Positions 26,691-37,217 are shown, counted from the stretch's first letter. The stretch: DNA of 64,000 nucleotides from Candidatus Opimibacter iunctus (GCA_016716665.1 JADJVH010000005.1:124001-188000); one strand, 5' to 3'. Translations and numbers: made by a program. The notes: generated by a model from the sequence alone, not told the origin.

Positions 26691-28548
26691 TGCGGAGGAT
26701 TTGGGTGGTGGAACGAATAGAAACAATATAGGTGCCGGGTGACAGCACTCCCTTATTAAAGGTCAGTTTGTTTTCACCGGGTTTTGGGGTATCGCTGTAC
26801 AATAACTTTACCAGCCTGCCATTGGTGTCAAGCAACTCGATGATTACAGGTTCGCTTTGTGACATCGTAAACCTGATTTGGATCAGATCGTACGTAGGGT
26901 TTGGAAACACCTTCATATCATCATTCAGTGTAGTTTCTTCCACGCCTACAGTTGCCCCCGCCTTAACTTCGGCTACCCAGGTCTTGAATGTATTGAATGT
27001 ATTCTGACTATTGATATCGGCGCCATAGCAGCCAGCAAGCCATATACGAGTGTCACCGCTATTGTGTCGGCGAGCAATACCTGTGTAATCACCCCAGCGC
27101 TCTTCATCGCCACTCAGGAAGTCAACATAGGTTTCGCCGGCTTTGACCAATGTGGATGGTGACCATGAGTAATCCTTATCGCAATTGACCACCCGAACCT
27201 GGGGATAGGTGTCACCCGAACTTCTGAGGAAAGCGATCATTACCGCGGGATCATTGGCTTGTGTAGAAAAGGAGGCCACTGCCGGATAAGAATAATCGTA
27301 GCTTCCCTGAAGGCCGAACATTTCTGATCTGTTGGACAGGTTGACAGCAGACAACCGGTTATAGTTGATACCATTCCATCCTTCACCAATATCGCTATGG
27401 AAGACAAAGTGTACAATACCATTGAGGTAAAAGGCGCTTTGGATCCTGCAATCTCCATTGTCGAGCACATCTGAGGTACCGGATTGATTGGCATTGGCGG
27501 CAGGACTGTAGGCAGTAGTGCTGATGGTATAGCTAAGGAGCTGTGGAGCCCCGGTCAGATCATCCGTAAGGTCCCAGAAGGCGATATTGTCAGCCCCTGA
27601 AGATTCACTGCTGACCAGATAGATGCCAGGACCATAATTACCCTGATGGCCAAAGGATGCGGGCACGAGAGAGAACGCTTCAGGGCTCGAGGTCAGGTCA
27701 GACCAGTATTGCCAGTTGAGGCTCTGTCCGCTGTAGCCATCGTTTTTATCTATCTGGTACAGGATAGATTGGTTAAAGGAATTGCCTGCAAAAAGATTGC
27801 CGGTCACATAAATTTCATTGTTCGAAACGCCAAGGGCAGGGTAATCAAACCAGCAATTGTTGTTGAGTGGATTGCCGGTGAGGGTATAGACCCACCAACC
27901 ATTCTGTGGGTTGTTGGTCTTGGAAAAGCATACTAATACTTTTGAATTGCTGGCATTTGATCCATGCAGGAGCACCATCACAAATCGATCTGCGCCGCTG
28001 TCATAGATGACTTTCGGATCATAGATGGTAGCATTCAGTGAATTGTCATTGAAAAAATCTGTCCAGAAATCAAAGTAGAGATAATCTCCCTGGGCATTGT
28101 AGTACTCGACCCCATCGTTGTTGGCGGTAACAATAAAGCCGCCGTTTGAAATTGCCATTGTGTTGTCCGGGGGCACGCCATCAATCGACCAGTTGGCTTC
28201 GAAGTTGGTTCCGATCTCGGGCACTACAGCACGGCTGCCGCTTTCATTTGCCGGAGTGGACAGCAAAGAGCTTCGCTTGAGGGCCGCCTTGCTTTCCTTG
28301 ATCTGCATGACCTTATCCGTATAGTGTTTACGGCTTGAAATATTCCGTACGGTGACGGCCCATTTGTCACCGGATACATCGTGATCAATTGATGCGGCCA
28401 GAGGTGAGATGATGATGCCAGAGGCAACGGCGGTATTCCGGGCGGTGGATTGAAGTGCCGGTGTAGGTTTTAACTTAAACTCCTGGGCGGTGGTCAGTCC
28501 GCAAATAGCTGAGCAGAGAAGCGCTATAAAAAATGATCGTGGGTTCAT
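26665..28548 (-). CDS. secreted protein with type IX sorting domain
   Basis: 627 residues from the ATG at 28548 (MNPRSFFIALLCSAICGLTTAQ, signal peptide); an upstream in-frame ATG at 28611 would bury this signal. The body (about 90-540) is a beta-rich extracellular domain with many Asp/Asn/Gly turns (NWSIDGVPPDNTMAISNGG, YDPKVIYDSGADRFVM, WFDYPALGVSNNEIYVTGN) typical of Bacteroidota surface proteins of unknown activity. The C-terminal 80 residues fit the type A T9SS sorting domain: VFPNPTYDLIQIRF, ELLDTNGRLVKLL, LSPGTYIVSI, KLVILD. It should therefore cross the outer membrane via T9SS and be anchored or released. No catalytic motif identified. Confidence 0.87.
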   Translation of the reverse strand: MNPRSFFIALLCSAICGLTTAQEFKLKPTPALQSTARNTAVASGIIISPLAASIDHDVSGDKWAVTVRNISSRKHYTDKVMQIKESKAALKRSSLLSTPANESGSRAVVPEIGTNFEANWSIDGVPPDNTMAISNGGFIVTANNDGVEYYNAQGDYLYFDFWTDFFNDNSLNATIYDPKVIYDSGADRFVMVLLHGSNASNSKVLVCFSKTNNPQNGWWVYTLTGNPLNNNCWFDYPALGVSNNEIYVTGNLFAGNSFNQSILYQIDKNDGYSGQSLNWQYWSDLTSSPEAFSLVPASFGHQGNYGPGIYLVSSESSGADNIAFWDLTDDLTGAPQLLSYTISTTAYSPAANANQSGTSDVLDNGDCRIQSAFYLNGIVHFVFHSDIGEGWNGINYNRLSAVNLSNRSEMFGLQGSYDYSYPAVASFSTQANDPAVMIAFLRSSGDTYPQVRVVNCDKDYSWSPSTLVKAGETYVDFLSGDEERWGDYTGIARRHNSGDTRIWLAGCYGADINSQNTFNTFKTWVAEVKAGATVGVEETTLNDDMKVFPNPTYDLIQIRFTMSQSEPVIIELLDTNGRLVKLLYSDTPKPGENKLTFNKGVLSPGTYIVSIRSTTQILRNEKLVILD

Positions 28549-28619
28549 GAGGCAATGTGGGCTAAATGAAAGTGTGATACAACTAAGATAATGCGTGGTG
28601 TGCCATAGCATTTAGGATA

Positions 28620-29192
28620 TCAAGATAATGGTTTTTCTGGTTTGGAATCAAGAGCGTATTGTCCACGGGGTAATTTCCACCTCCATATATTGCCGTCTTC
28701 CGGATCTACAAGCTCACCATCAAATTGAAATCCACATTTGCGCAGCACATGCACAGATGCATTTTCCTCTGCAAGGGTATGGGCCAGGACGAGATCAACA
28801 TCCTGAAAGGCAAATGCATTTTTTATCAGCGCTTTTGCCATTTCCGTTGCGAAGCCTTTTTGGCGATAAGCTAGAGCGACCTCATAGCCGATTTCCACAA
28901 CGCCCTTTTCCGGAGGCCCTTTATATCCGCAATTTCCAATCAGTGTGTTATCCGATACGAGGATAGGAAGCCAACTCCACCATACCTCACTACCAGGATG
29001 CATCTTTATTTTGTCCAAGGCATATTTAAAGGGTGCGTCACCAAACTCGCTCCATGGATTGGCAATATGGATATTGAGCATACTTGCCAGGACGTTTTCA
29101 CCCATCAGCATTCCTTCCAGGAGGTCCCTGGTCGAGTTGATCAAGATTAATCTTGGCGTAGTCAGGGAAGATGAGATCAGTTGTTTTTTCAT
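28620..29192 (-). CDS. GNAT-family N-acetyltransferase (RimJ/RimL-like)
   Basis: 190 residues. N-terminal TTPRLILINSTRDLLEGML is the usual start of RimJ/RimL-type acetyltransferases; acetyl-CoA-binding motif A region reads VEIGYEVALAYRQKGFATEMAKALIKNAF (about 99-127, with the Q/RxxGxA loop), followed by DVDLVLAHTLAEENASVHVLRKCGF, which is the typical SxxVLEKxGF segment. It transfers acetyl from acetyl-CoA to an amine (ribosomal protein, antibiotic or metabolite); the acceptor is unknown. Cytoplasmic. Starts 19 nt after the end of the upstream serine-hydrolase gene. Confidence 0.9.
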   Translation of the reverse strand: MKKQLISSSLTTPRLILINSTRDLLEGMLMGENVLASMLNIHIANPWSEFGDAPFKYALDKIKMHPGSEVWWSWLPILVSDNTLIGNCGYKGPPEKGVVEIGYEVALAYRQKGFATEMAKALIKNAFAFQDVDLVLAHTLAEENASVHVLRKCGFQFDGELVDPEDGNIWRWKLPRGQYALDSKPEKPLS

Positions 29193-29211
29193 GTGGTGTA
29201 CCTTTTGATCT

Positions 29212-30327
29212 TTAATAGGCTGATGCTAATGAGGTAAAGACCTGCCGCCAGCCAACATTACCATTTTTTTTACCCAACCGCACGATCACCATGTTTTTTT
29301 CGGGATGTACATAGATGTATTGACCCAGTATACCCTGGGCCATATAATCACCTTCTTCTGAAATCAACCACCATTGATATTGATAACGGGCTGCGCTGCC
29401 ATCCTTCACCTCAGCTGTTGTTGAGGTTTTCACCCATTCTTCAGGGACAAGTTGCTGGCCGTTCCAATTTCCCTTGTTTTGGAAAAGCCTCCCGATTTTG
29501 GCATAATCGATGGCTGCAGCGTTGATGCAACAAAATGTTTTTTCAAGGCCATCCTGCTTACGATCGATACTCCACGAAGCATCATATTCCATACCAAGGG
29601 GAGTCCATAGTTTTTCCTGGAGATATTGTGTAATCGTTTTATCCTTCAGTGCGCGCTCCAGCACCAGGCCAAGCAGTTGCGTATTCCCGCTTTGATACTT
29701 AAACGCAGTTCCGGGTTCTGATTTTAACTTTATGGCGGTCGTTTTTTCTCTAAGATTGTTCCCGTAATAAAATGAAGCGGCCTGGCCAAAGGGATTCACA
29801 TAGCTTTCACTAAACTTAATGCCTGAGGTCATTTGAAGAAGGTGCCTGATCGTCACCTTATCAAAACCATTCTCACGCAATTCAGGAATATAATTGGTCA
29901 CGGGCTCCTCTACGCCTGATATATAACCATCTTCAATGGCGCATCCGATTAAGATAGAGGTGACAGATTTAGCTACTGAAAAGGAAGGGACTATACCGGA
30001 ACGATCATATCCTTTAAAATAACGTTCATACTGGATAGTGTCATTCTTAATGATCAGGAAGGCAACCGTTTTGCTTTTTTCCAGAAATTGGTCAAACGCG
30101 ATTTCCTTTTCCTTGCGCGTGATGGTTCGCGGCGCACGCTCTTTTGGCCGGGCATAAAACTGAAAAGGAACAGTGTCCCTGGTCAGTGGCCTGGAAGGAA
30201 ATTTCTTGTCGTCATGAATATCCGCAAAATTGTAAACCACAAAACGGCCGGCCTGGCAGGAATGCAACAGTAAAACGACCGATAGGCAAAAGCCAATAAA
30301 TAATAGAGATTTGAAATTAGTATGCAT
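29212..30327 (-). CDS. serine hydrolase lipoprotein (class C beta-lactamase fold)
   Basis: 371 residues from the ATG at 30327. The N-terminus is a lipoprotein signal with Cys24 in VVLLLHSCQAG. The SxxK nucleophile motif is SFSVAKS (Ser117, Lys120), with the second-motif Tyr in KYQSGNTQ and late GQ(Y)IYVHPEKN in place of the HxG/KTG box. This is the beta-lactamase / D-Ala-D-Ala carboxypeptidase-like / esterase family. With no defined KTG triad and a periplasmic lipoprotein location, esterase or peptidoglycan-related amidase activity is more likely than antibiotic resistance, but this is inference. Complete. Confidence 0.87.
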   Translation of the reverse strand: MHTNFKSLLFIGFCLSVVLLLHSCQAGRFVVYNFADIHDDKKFPSRPLTRDTVPFQFYARPKERAPRTITRKEKEIAFDQFLEKSKTVAFLIIKNDTIQYERYFKGYDRSGIVPSFSVAKSVTSILIGCAIEDGYISGVEEPVTNYIPELRENGFDKVTIRHLLQMTSGIKFSESYVNPFGQAASFYYGNNLREKTTAIKLKSEPGTAFKYQSGNTQLLGLVLERALKDKTITQYLQEKLWTPLGMEYDASWSIDRKQDGLEKTFCCINAAAIDYAKIGRLFQNKGNWNGQQLVPEEWVKTSTTAEVKDGSAARYQYQWWLISEEGDYMAQGILGQYIYVHPEKNMVIVRLGKKNGNVGWRQVFTSLASAY

Positions 30328-30400
30328 AGTACCTGCAATATAGACAGGTAAAATACTCATTCATCATGTAGGAATCCTAGTCAAGAGATATAAAACTATG

Positions 30401-32455
30401 TTAATTTTCTTTTACCTGTATCTCCTGTAACTGGCGCTGAATATCCTCCAATAACTGTTGTTGTGCCTGGATGATCGCCTGCTGCGTCTCAATCATTTCC
30501 TGTTGTTCCTGTACCGCTTTGACGAGAGGGACTACAAAATCAGCATAGCGCAGGCTGTACAATTCATTTGGGTCTTTAGGAATGTCCACACCACTAAAAT
30601 CATAGCCCACATCCTTGGCTGCCTGTGCTACTTCCTGGGCGATAAATCCGGTCGTCCGGATTTTCTCCACATCATATTTTGTCGGCCACTCATCTTCTTC
30701 TTTCTTTCCCGTATAGACCATTTCATTTTGGCGATGGATGTTGAGATTATAGGTGACCGGTCGCAAGAGGGTGATAAAGTCAAGGCCAGGAACATCACTG
30801 ATAACATTATCCTTTATCCTGCCATCGCTGTAGGTACTCCATGTCTGTTGCCCGCCGATCCAGCTAACACTTGTATTTCCAATTTCAACCCGATTACTGT
30901 TATTTACTTGTCCGCCTGAATTATATCCAATACACGTGGTGTTGTCTAATGCGCCGCTTGTAAAGTAGGCGCCCCTTCCAAAACCGGAATTGTAGTTTCC
31001 GGTGGAGTTAGTCTGTACGGCAAAATAACCACACCCAGTATTACTACCTCCTGAAGTGTTGGATTCCAATGCCTGTTGACCGGTTGATGTATTATGATTA
31101 CCGGTACTGTTGGTATATAGTGCTCTGTATCCTGTAGCAGTATTGTTACTACCTGAGGTATTGCTCCAAAGAGACGTATACCCAGTGGTTGTGTTGTAAT
31201 TACCCGTATTATTTCCTAAAAAACCGCCCCGTAAGGCCTCATAACCAATAGCCACATTGTAATTGATAAACCCAACGGAAGTGTTGTTGGAATAAAGCAT
31301 GGCCCTGTACCCAATAGCCGTTGCATTACTTCCCGCTATATTAGAACTAAGAGAACTGGCGCCAAGAGCTGTATTACCGGATCCTGTTCCGTTTTCACCC
31401 AGAGCATAATTTCCGAAGGCGGCATTAAAATCTCCGGTCGTATTTTCGACCAACGCCGAACTTCCGTTTGCGGTATTCCAGGAGCCGTTGGTGTTAGAAG
31501 AAAGAGCCGTTGTTCCGAGGGCGGCATTATGATCTCCGGTTGTATTTTCGGCCAACGCCCCATCTCCGTTTGCGGTATTGAAAGAGCCGCTGGTATTAGA
31601 AAAAAGAGCATCTGATCCAAAGGCGGAATTATGTTCGCCGGTTGTATTTTCAAACATCGCCTTATGTCCGTTTGCGGTATTGTTATGTCCTGAAGTATTG
31701 CTATATAAGGAATTATGCCCCGTGGCTGTATTTTCATGGCCATTTATATTCGATCCCAGGGCTTCAACGCCAGTGGCTGTATTACTAGAACCAACAGTAT
31801 TATGATACAAAGATCGAAAGCCTGTAGCCGTATTACGAAAACCAATAGTATTGGAATATAGCGCTTTCGAGCCAATGGCAGTGTTTTCGGTAGCATGCCA
31901 GGCCTGGGCCACACCTAAACCATTATTATATAAAGCTGAATCACCAATCGCCACGAGATTGCCACGGTTAGTATTCGTGTAGAGTGCTTTGGCGCCAATA
32001 GCTATATTACTAAACCCTGTATTATTGGTCCCAGCCTGTTCTCCCCAAAATATACTTCGGTTATTACAGAGCATTCCAAATGGCAGGTTGTTTACTTTAA
32101 ACATGAGGGATTGATTATCCGTAGTACCTATAAAATTGATACCCGGATTAGAGCCACTGTTTCCTGCAAGGCTCCATCCGGGGGTTCCGGAATTATTCAT
32201 ATTGACCCATCCACCCGAAGTGTTTATCCACACACTCTCAGTGTTGAGATCATATATTATCAAACCCGATGCAGGTGTTGGTATACCTGATCTTTCAGCA
32301 GAGGTCATCCTGGGAATCAATAACCCTTTCGAGGTACTGGTGATATCCAGTACTGCACTGGAATGTGGAGATGCAGTGCCTATTCCAATACTTTGTGCAA
32401 CCAAATGAAATTGAACAAGTACAGAAACGATCATTAGAAATGTTATTTTTTTCAT
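30401..32455 (-). CDS. secreted S74-chaperone fibre protein (third paralogue)
   Basis: 684 residues from the ATG at 32455 (MKKITFLMIVSVLVQFHLVAQ, signal peptide). Shares the head motif SIGIGTASPHSSAVLDITSTSKGLL with the two genes at the left edge, then about 20 units of the 17-residue NTTGxHNTAxGxxAL repeat, with degenerate insertions such as SNNTSVGFINYNV. The S74 chaperone/autocleavage motif SDGRIKDNV is at residue 543, followed by TGFIAQEVAQAAKDVGY and a coiled-coil tail (VQEQQEMIETQQAII). Function inferred as an extracellular trimeric fibre. Its location, 24 kb from the other two and on the opposite strand, argues for dispersed duplication. Confidence 0.87.
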   Translation of the reverse strand: MKKITFLMIVSVLVQFHLVAQSIGIGTASPHSSAVLDITSTSKGLLIPRMTSAERSGIPTPASGLIIYDLNTESVWINTSGGWVNMNNSGTPGWSLAGNSGSNPGINFIGTTDNQSLMFKVNNLPFGMLCNNRSIFWGEQAGTNNTGFSNIAIGAKALYTNTNRGNLVAIGDSALYNNGLGVAQAWHATENTAIGSKALYSNTIGFRNTATGFRSLYHNTVGSSNTATGVEALGSNINGHENTATGHNSLYSNTSGHNNTANGHKAMFENTTGEHNSAFGSDALFSNTSGSFNTANGDGALAENTTGDHNAALGTTALSSNTNGSWNTANGSSALVENTTGDFNAAFGNYALGENGTGSGNTALGASSLSSNIAGSNATAIGYRAMLYSNNTSVGFINYNVAIGYEALRGGFLGNNTGNYNTTTGYTSLWSNTSGSNNTATGYRALYTNSTGNHNTSTGQQALESNTSGGSNTGCGYFAVQTNSTGNYNSGFGRGAYFTSGALDNTTCIGYNSGGQVNNSNRVEIGNTSVSWIGGQQTWSTYSDGRIKDNVISDVPGLDFITLLRPVTYNLNIHRQNEMVYTGKKEEDEWPTKYDVEKIRTTGFIAQEVAQAAKDVGYDFSGVDIPKDPNELYSLRYADFVVPLVKAVQEQQEMIETQQAIIQAQQQLLEDIQRQLQEIQVKEN

Positions 32456-32784
32456 GTCTATCTTGATTATGACACAAAAATGTAGCAGCCTATAGCCAGC
32501 ACAAAATTTATGTGCCTCTAGGGTAAACAATCCAATGTGGAAGTGTTGAAAATGAACAGGGAACCGAATTTGTTAAAGGGAAGACAAGCATAGGTCAAGA
32601 CCCATAGCTTAATTTGCGCTGCCATTTTCGGGCAGAGAGGGGGAAAATAATGTGACACTCCACAGGCAAAACACTTCCCCTGACTTTTTACACTATTCCG
32701 TTTCCCGGAAAGTCCATTCAATCCCTTAATATTGGATATACAGAAGGGACAACTGAATATTTGTACTCAAAGCAGGTATCGACT
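32456..32784. other. 329-bp divergent intergenic region, no feature recognised
   Basis: Lies between the divergent S74 fibre gene and a small unknown gene. I looked for TANNTTTG on both strands, inverted repeats and small ORFs, and found nothing convincing. It presumably carries the promoters of both flanking genes. Confidence 0.5.
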
Positions 32785-33117
32785 ATGCAAAAAGGTATAA
32801 ATACATTATTGGATTCCGTAGGCTTTCTGCGCCGTTTTATAGCTCAAAAGAGAATCTTGAGGAATCTTCAACATCAACGATTTTTACTCAGGACCGGAAT
32901 GAAGGCCACAGCACACGTGGTTGAAGTGGAAACGCAAGGTGACAGGATCAACAATCTCATCGAAGTAAAACTTGCATTAGGCATTCACAAACCTGACGGC
33001 AAAGTAATCATAGCCGAGACCCATTCTATAGTGGAAGTGCATAAAATACCAGTCCCGGGCCAAACACTCCAGATTTGGTTTACCCCAAAAGATATCTCAT
33101 GCATACTCATCCAATAA
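32785..33117 (+). CDS. small protein of unknown function
   Basis: 110 residues from the ATG at 32785 (MQKGINTLLDSVGFLRRF); an in-frame TTG 24 nt upstream is possible. The N-terminal about 40 residues are basic and helical (FIAQKRILRNLQHQRFLLR), followed by a mainly beta half (ATAHVVEVETQGDRINNLIEVKLALGIH) ending PKDISCILIQ. The second half resembles small OB- or SH3-like domains found after membrane anchors, but no anchor is present. I do not recognise the family. No obvious partner; the flanking genes are on other transcription units. Confidence 0.6.
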   Translation: MQKGINTLLDSVGFLRRFIAQKRILRNLQHQRFLLRTGMKATAHVVEVETQGDRINNLIEVKLALGIHKPDGKVIIAETHSIVEVHKIPVPGQTLQIWFTPKDISCILIQ

Positions 33118-33285
33118 CCAACCACAGATTACACAGATTCACAAAATTCACTGAATCAGTAGTCCGCTGAATCAGTGATCACAGATTTCGCTTAAAGTAG
33201 TTTTTTCCACACCTTAACTATCCGGCAGGTACATTTCGTGCCCTAAAATGAACGAAGTAGTCAAAGGCTGCCTATTTTGTAACTC

Positions 33286-36200
33286 ATGTTGAGAAAGGGC
33301 AGTATCGTTTGGGTTTTTCTGTTTGCGCATTTCGTAAGCACGCACGCTCAGTCTGCCTACCATTTCATGCACCTGACAATGGATGACGGGCTCAATGATG
33401 CCAAAATCAGGGCAATCGCCGAGGATAAGTATGGTAGCATGTGGTTTGGGGAGTATGGGCTGAACCGGTACAATGGACATACCATGGAGAGCTTCACGTC
33501 TGATTCCAACGACAGCACTTCACTACCGGATATAGATGTCTTAAGAATGTATTGTAGCCGGAGTGGACAACTGTATATAAGCACCTTTACGGGATTTTGC
33601 CGGTATGATTATGTACATCACCATTTTGAAAACCACCCTTTTGGCCTAAATGCAAAAGATTCCCGGATCATCGAAACGGATGATGGGATTTTGTGGATGA
33701 ATTCCGACCTCGGTCTCGTGATCGTAGATGAAAACAAGAATACATATACAGAACTTTCTAAACATACTGATCCTGAAATCCGCAAAATAAGCACCTTGCG
33801 CATCAATGATTTTGCAACAGACCATAAGGAAACCATTTACCTGGGCACCTCCTCAGGATTGATTGCCCTTAACTACAAAACCTGGGCATCAGAAATTTTT
33901 ACGCACGATGACAAAGACACGTCAACCATAAAAAGCAATGATGTTACAAACGTAGGCGTCGATCAGAAAGGAATCGTTTGGTTTTCCACCGATTATTATG
34001 GTTCCAACCTCGTCAGGTTTGATCCGGTGACGGAGCGGTTTAGCTATTTTGATCAGTTGCATACGCTTCGAAAGGAATGGATTGACAATCGAATTATTGA
34101 TTTACTCCTGGATCAAAAGGGTAGGTTATGGATTGCTACCCTCAGATCGGGCTTAGCGTTGTTTGATACAGACAACGGTGAATTTAGTTTTTTTCTACAT
34201 GACGAAAATCAACCCACCAGTATTTCTTCCAATGAAGTTTATACGATCACCGAAGACAGCCATGGCTTGATCTGGTTGAGTACCTTGAATAGCGGGGTTG
34301 ATTTTTTTTCACCAGATAACAATCATTTTACGACGATAAGTAAGTCATCTTTTAAAACCTCTTCCCTGGTGGATAACCAATGTCAATCGGTTACAGAGGA
34401 TAGAAACGGAAATTTATGGATTGGCACATACCAGGGGCTGTCCTTTTATAATAGAGAGGATCAAACGTACACCAATTATTTGCCGGCTCGACAACAATCA
34501 CAGGATGCCAATAATTCCATACGTTCATTACAGGCTGACGAGACTGGTACAATTTGGATTGGTACGGGACACGGATTGAACCGATGGGATCCGGCAACGC
34601 AAAAGATTGAGCCGGTAAATACCAGGGAGTCAGTTCCGGCTATATATATAAGTTACCTGACCTTCGATTCGGATCATCGACTCATGATAGGCACATCGAG
34701 GGGTTTATATTTCTATCATCCTGATCAAAAGAAATTTGAATCCGTATTTGACCGACCAGTTCTGTCTAAATATAAAAACGTGGGTGTATCTGCCATACAA
34801 CAGGATCGTAAAGGAAGATACTGGTTCAATGCATCCATCAAAGGGGTGGTCGTGTATGATCCTGCAAGCGAAACGGAACATCTTTATACGTTTGATACAT
34901 TATTGGGCAGCACATCCGCTCTCACTTATTTCACCTCCATAGCCGAAGACGAGGATGGGGTCATGTGGTTATCCACCAATTTTGGTTTGATTTCTTTTGA
35001 TTATGAAAAACAAAAAATCAGGGCCTATTTTGAAGCAGATGGATTGCCCTCCAATAAAACATCCGGGTTGTTGATGGATTCGCTTAACCGGTTGTGGATT
35101 GCCACGAACAAAGGGCTGTGTGTTTTGGATACCGATCGGCAGCACCTTCATGTATTGGACGAAAAGGATGGGCTATCTACGACCTATTTTTATGAAGGGA
35201 GAGCATACCAACTTCGGGATGGCACCTTCGTCTATCCTACGTATAATGGTATTGTGATGTTTGATCCGGAAAAGATTAACATCACGGCCACCACTGTTCC
35301 TTTTTCTATTGCATCCATTCGTTCATCTAACCAAAAGATTACAGGGGATGTTCCGGTTCAGGAGGTAAAAAAAATACGCCTGAGGTCAAATCAAAACTTT
35401 TTTACCATCGAGCTGGAAGGCTTGAATTTTATAAATCCGGAAGGCACGTACTTCGCATATATCCTGGAAGGATTAAATGAGCATTGGACCTATACCAGTG
35501 AACGGATGATCAATTATACCAATGTCCCCGGAGGGAAATATATATTCCGGTATAAAGCCACCAATGATCCCAAAAACTGGAATGTTCCTGAAAAACAGTT
35601 GGAAATATTTATAGGAACTGTGTTTTATAAGACCTCGTGGTTTATTACCCTTATTGCGCTATGTCTCGCGGGAATGCTTTTCGGGTTTTTCCGCTTTCGC
35701 ATATTGCAGCAACAAAGGATGTATGCACTGGAAAGCCGGACACAGAAGCTGGAGAAGGAAAAGGCCCTGGCGATGTATGAAAACCTGATGCAACAACTCA
35801 ATCCACATTTTTTATTTAATTCATTAACCTCACTTCGCAGCCTGATCCGCATCGACCAAAAGCATGCCGGCGAATTTTTAGACCAGATGTCCAAAATCTA
35901 TCGTTACATCCTCAAAAGCAGGGACACGGAACTCGTATTGCTGAAAGACGAAATAAATTTTGCACAGACCTACATTGACTTACAACAGACCAGGTTTCAA
36001 AAGGGCCTGCAGGTGGAGATACACGTTGATGAGGAATATCTCGACCGGAAAATAGTCCCCGTAACGCTCCAGAACCTGATGGACAATGCGATCAAACATA
36101 ATCAGATAGATGCTGAATTCCCGTTGGTCATACGGGTTTTTCAAGAGGGGGGTTATCTGGTTGTGGAAAACAACCTTCAGCGAAAGGATTTTGTGGAAAC

Positions 36201-36315
36201 AAGCAATAAGCAGGGATTGCAGAACATGATCTCCTTATACCAATACCTCGATCCCAGGCCGATTGACATCATAGCATCAGAAAGTCATTTTACCATTAAG
36301 ATCCCGTTGATTTAA
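33286..36315 (+). CDS. regulator-propeller sensor histidine kinase (LytS/His_kinase type)
   Basis: 1009 residues, intact. Signal sequence (GSIVWVFLFAHFVSTHAQ), two seven-bladed regulator-propeller domains (about 25-690; repeated GxxWIGT/LWIAT/GLxxFD motifs such as DRNGNLWIGTYQG), Y_Y_Y domain (about 700-770; YFAYILEGLNEHWTY), a membrane helix (WFITLIALCLAGMLFGFF, about 785), a coiled-coil linker, then a PF06580-type kinase core with phospho-accepting His841 in QLNPHFLFNSL and an ATPase lid (NAIKHN, GLQNMISLY). This pairs with LytTR-type regulators, and one follows 47 nt downstream. In Bacteroidota such systems often control polysaccharide or envelope genes; the ligand is unknown. Confidence 0.92.
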   Translation: MLRKGSIVWVFLFAHFVSTHAQSAYHFMHLTMDDGLNDAKIRAIAEDKYGSMWFGEYGLNRYNGHTMESFTSDSNDSTSLPDIDVLRMYCSRSGQLYISTFTGFCRYDYVHHHFENHPFGLNAKDSRIIETDDGILWMNSDLGLVIVDENKNTYTELSKHTDPEIRKISTLRINDFATDHKETIYLGTSSGLIALNYKTWASEIFTHDDKDTSTIKSNDVTNVGVDQKGIVWFSTDYYGSNLVRFDPVTERFSYFDQLHTLRKEWIDNRIIDLLLDQKGRLWIATLRSGLALFDTDNGEFSFFLHDENQPTSISSNEVYTITEDSHGLIWLSTLNSGVDFFSPDNNHFTTISKSSFKTSSLVDNQCQSVTEDRNGNLWIGTYQGLSFYNREDQTYTNYLPARQQSQDANNSIRSLQADETGTIWIGTGHGLNRWDPATQKIEPVNTRESVPAIYISYLTFDSDHRLMIGTSRGLYFYHPDQKKFESVFDRPVLSKYKNVGVSAIQQDRKGRYWFNASIKGVVVYDPASETEHLYTFDTLLGSTSALTYFTSIAEDEDGVMWLSTNFGLISFDYEKQKIRAYFEADGLPSNKTSGLLMDSLNRLWIATNKGLCVLDTDRQHLHVLDEKDGLSTTYFYEGRAYQLRDGTFVYPTYNGIVMFDPEKINITATTVPFSIASIRSSNQKITGDVPVQEVKKIRLRSNQNFFTIELEGLNFINPEGTYFAYILEGLNEHWTYTSERMINYTNVPGGKYIFRYKATNDPKNWNVPEKQLEIFIGTVFYKTSWFITLIALCLAGMLFGFFRFRILQQQRMYALESRTQKLEKEKALAMYENLMQQLNPHFLFNSLTSLRSLIRIDQKHAGEFLDQMSKIYRYILKSRDTELVLLKDEINFAQTYIDLQQTRFQKGLQVEIHVDEEYLDRKIVPVTLQNLMDNAIKHNQIDAEFPLVIRVFQEGGYLVVENNLQRKDFVETSNKQGLQNMISLYQYLDPRPIDIIASESHFTIKIPLI

Positions 36316-36362
36316 CAGGACTGGCCAGGGACAAACAGATCTCCAATTAAAAACCGAAAAAC

Positions 36363-37135
36363 ATGAAAGCATTAATCATTGAAGATGAAGGATTGATTGC
36401 CAGAGAACTGGAAGTAAAAATCAAGGAGGTCGCGGAGGATGTCGACATCATCGAGGTGATACCCAGTCTTCGGGTGGCAAAAAGTGGTTTTTAAACAATG
36501 CGTTGCCGGACCTCATCTTTATGGATATTCAATTATCAGATGGAGTGAGTTTTGCCTTGTTCGAGCAGTATCAAATCACCTGTCCGGTCGTTTTTACCAC
36601 GGCCTATGACGAGTATGCGATCAAGGCGTTTAAGGTCAATGGTGTGGACTACCTTTTGAAGCCCATTGAAAATGGCGACCTTAAAAACGCAATAGACAAA
36701 TGTAGGGTCATAGTAGAAAGCAACAACCTCTATCCATCCGGCATCAAGGATTTTTTAAGGTCGATGGCAGGAGGCCAGCTACCGGGTCATGCCCAGTATA
36801 AGGAAAAATTTATCGTCAGTACTCGCAACCAATGGATGCCGGTCAGTACGAAGGATATAGCCGCATTCCTGAAGGATTCGGTGATTTACATACACACCTT
36901 TGCCGGCGAAAAGCACTACCTGGATTTTCAAAGCATGGAAGAGATTGAAGAGTTGATTAACCCTGGTCAATTTTTCAGGGCAAACCGACAGTGTATTGTC
37001 AATATGGATGCCGTGTTGAGTGTAAAACCACAAGAGAATTCCAAACTCATCCTGACAATGAAAGCTCCATTAAAATTTGAAGTGGACGTCAGCAGGGAAA
37101 AGGCGCCAATGTTTAGGAAATGGATGGACCGATAG
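36363..37135 (+). CDS. LytTR-family response regulator (one frameshift)
   Basis: About 257 residues if one A is restored in the A5 run at 36479-36483: the frame then reads LRVAKKWFLNNALPDLIFMD instead of stopping after LRVAKSGF. Receiver domain: MKALIIEDEGLIA start, phospho-Asp in LIFMDIQLSDG, TTAYDEYAIKAF, and the conserved Lys in YLLKPI. LytTR DNA-binding domain (about 140-257): KFIVSTRNQWMPVSTKDIAAF, HYLDFQSMEEIEELI, FFRANRQCIVNMDAV. It binds DNA as a dimer to regulate transcription. Immediately downstream of the LytS-type kinase, so cognate. Confidence 0.88.
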
Positions 37136-37171
37136 GCAAAAGGAGCATGAAGCTTTAGTTATACTCAGTTC

Positions 37172-37189
37172 TAAATTTGTTTAGATTTG
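37172..37189 (+). promoter_or_regulatory. two overlapping -7 elements for the CRTAC1-like gene
   Basis: TAAATTTG at 37172-37179 and TAGATTTG at 37182-37189 both match TANNTTTG and lie 28-38 nt before the ATG at 37218. No good -33 TTTG was seen. Confidence 0.5.
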
Positions 37190-37217
37190 TTTCTCTTTTT
37201 CACAGAACAAATCAAAC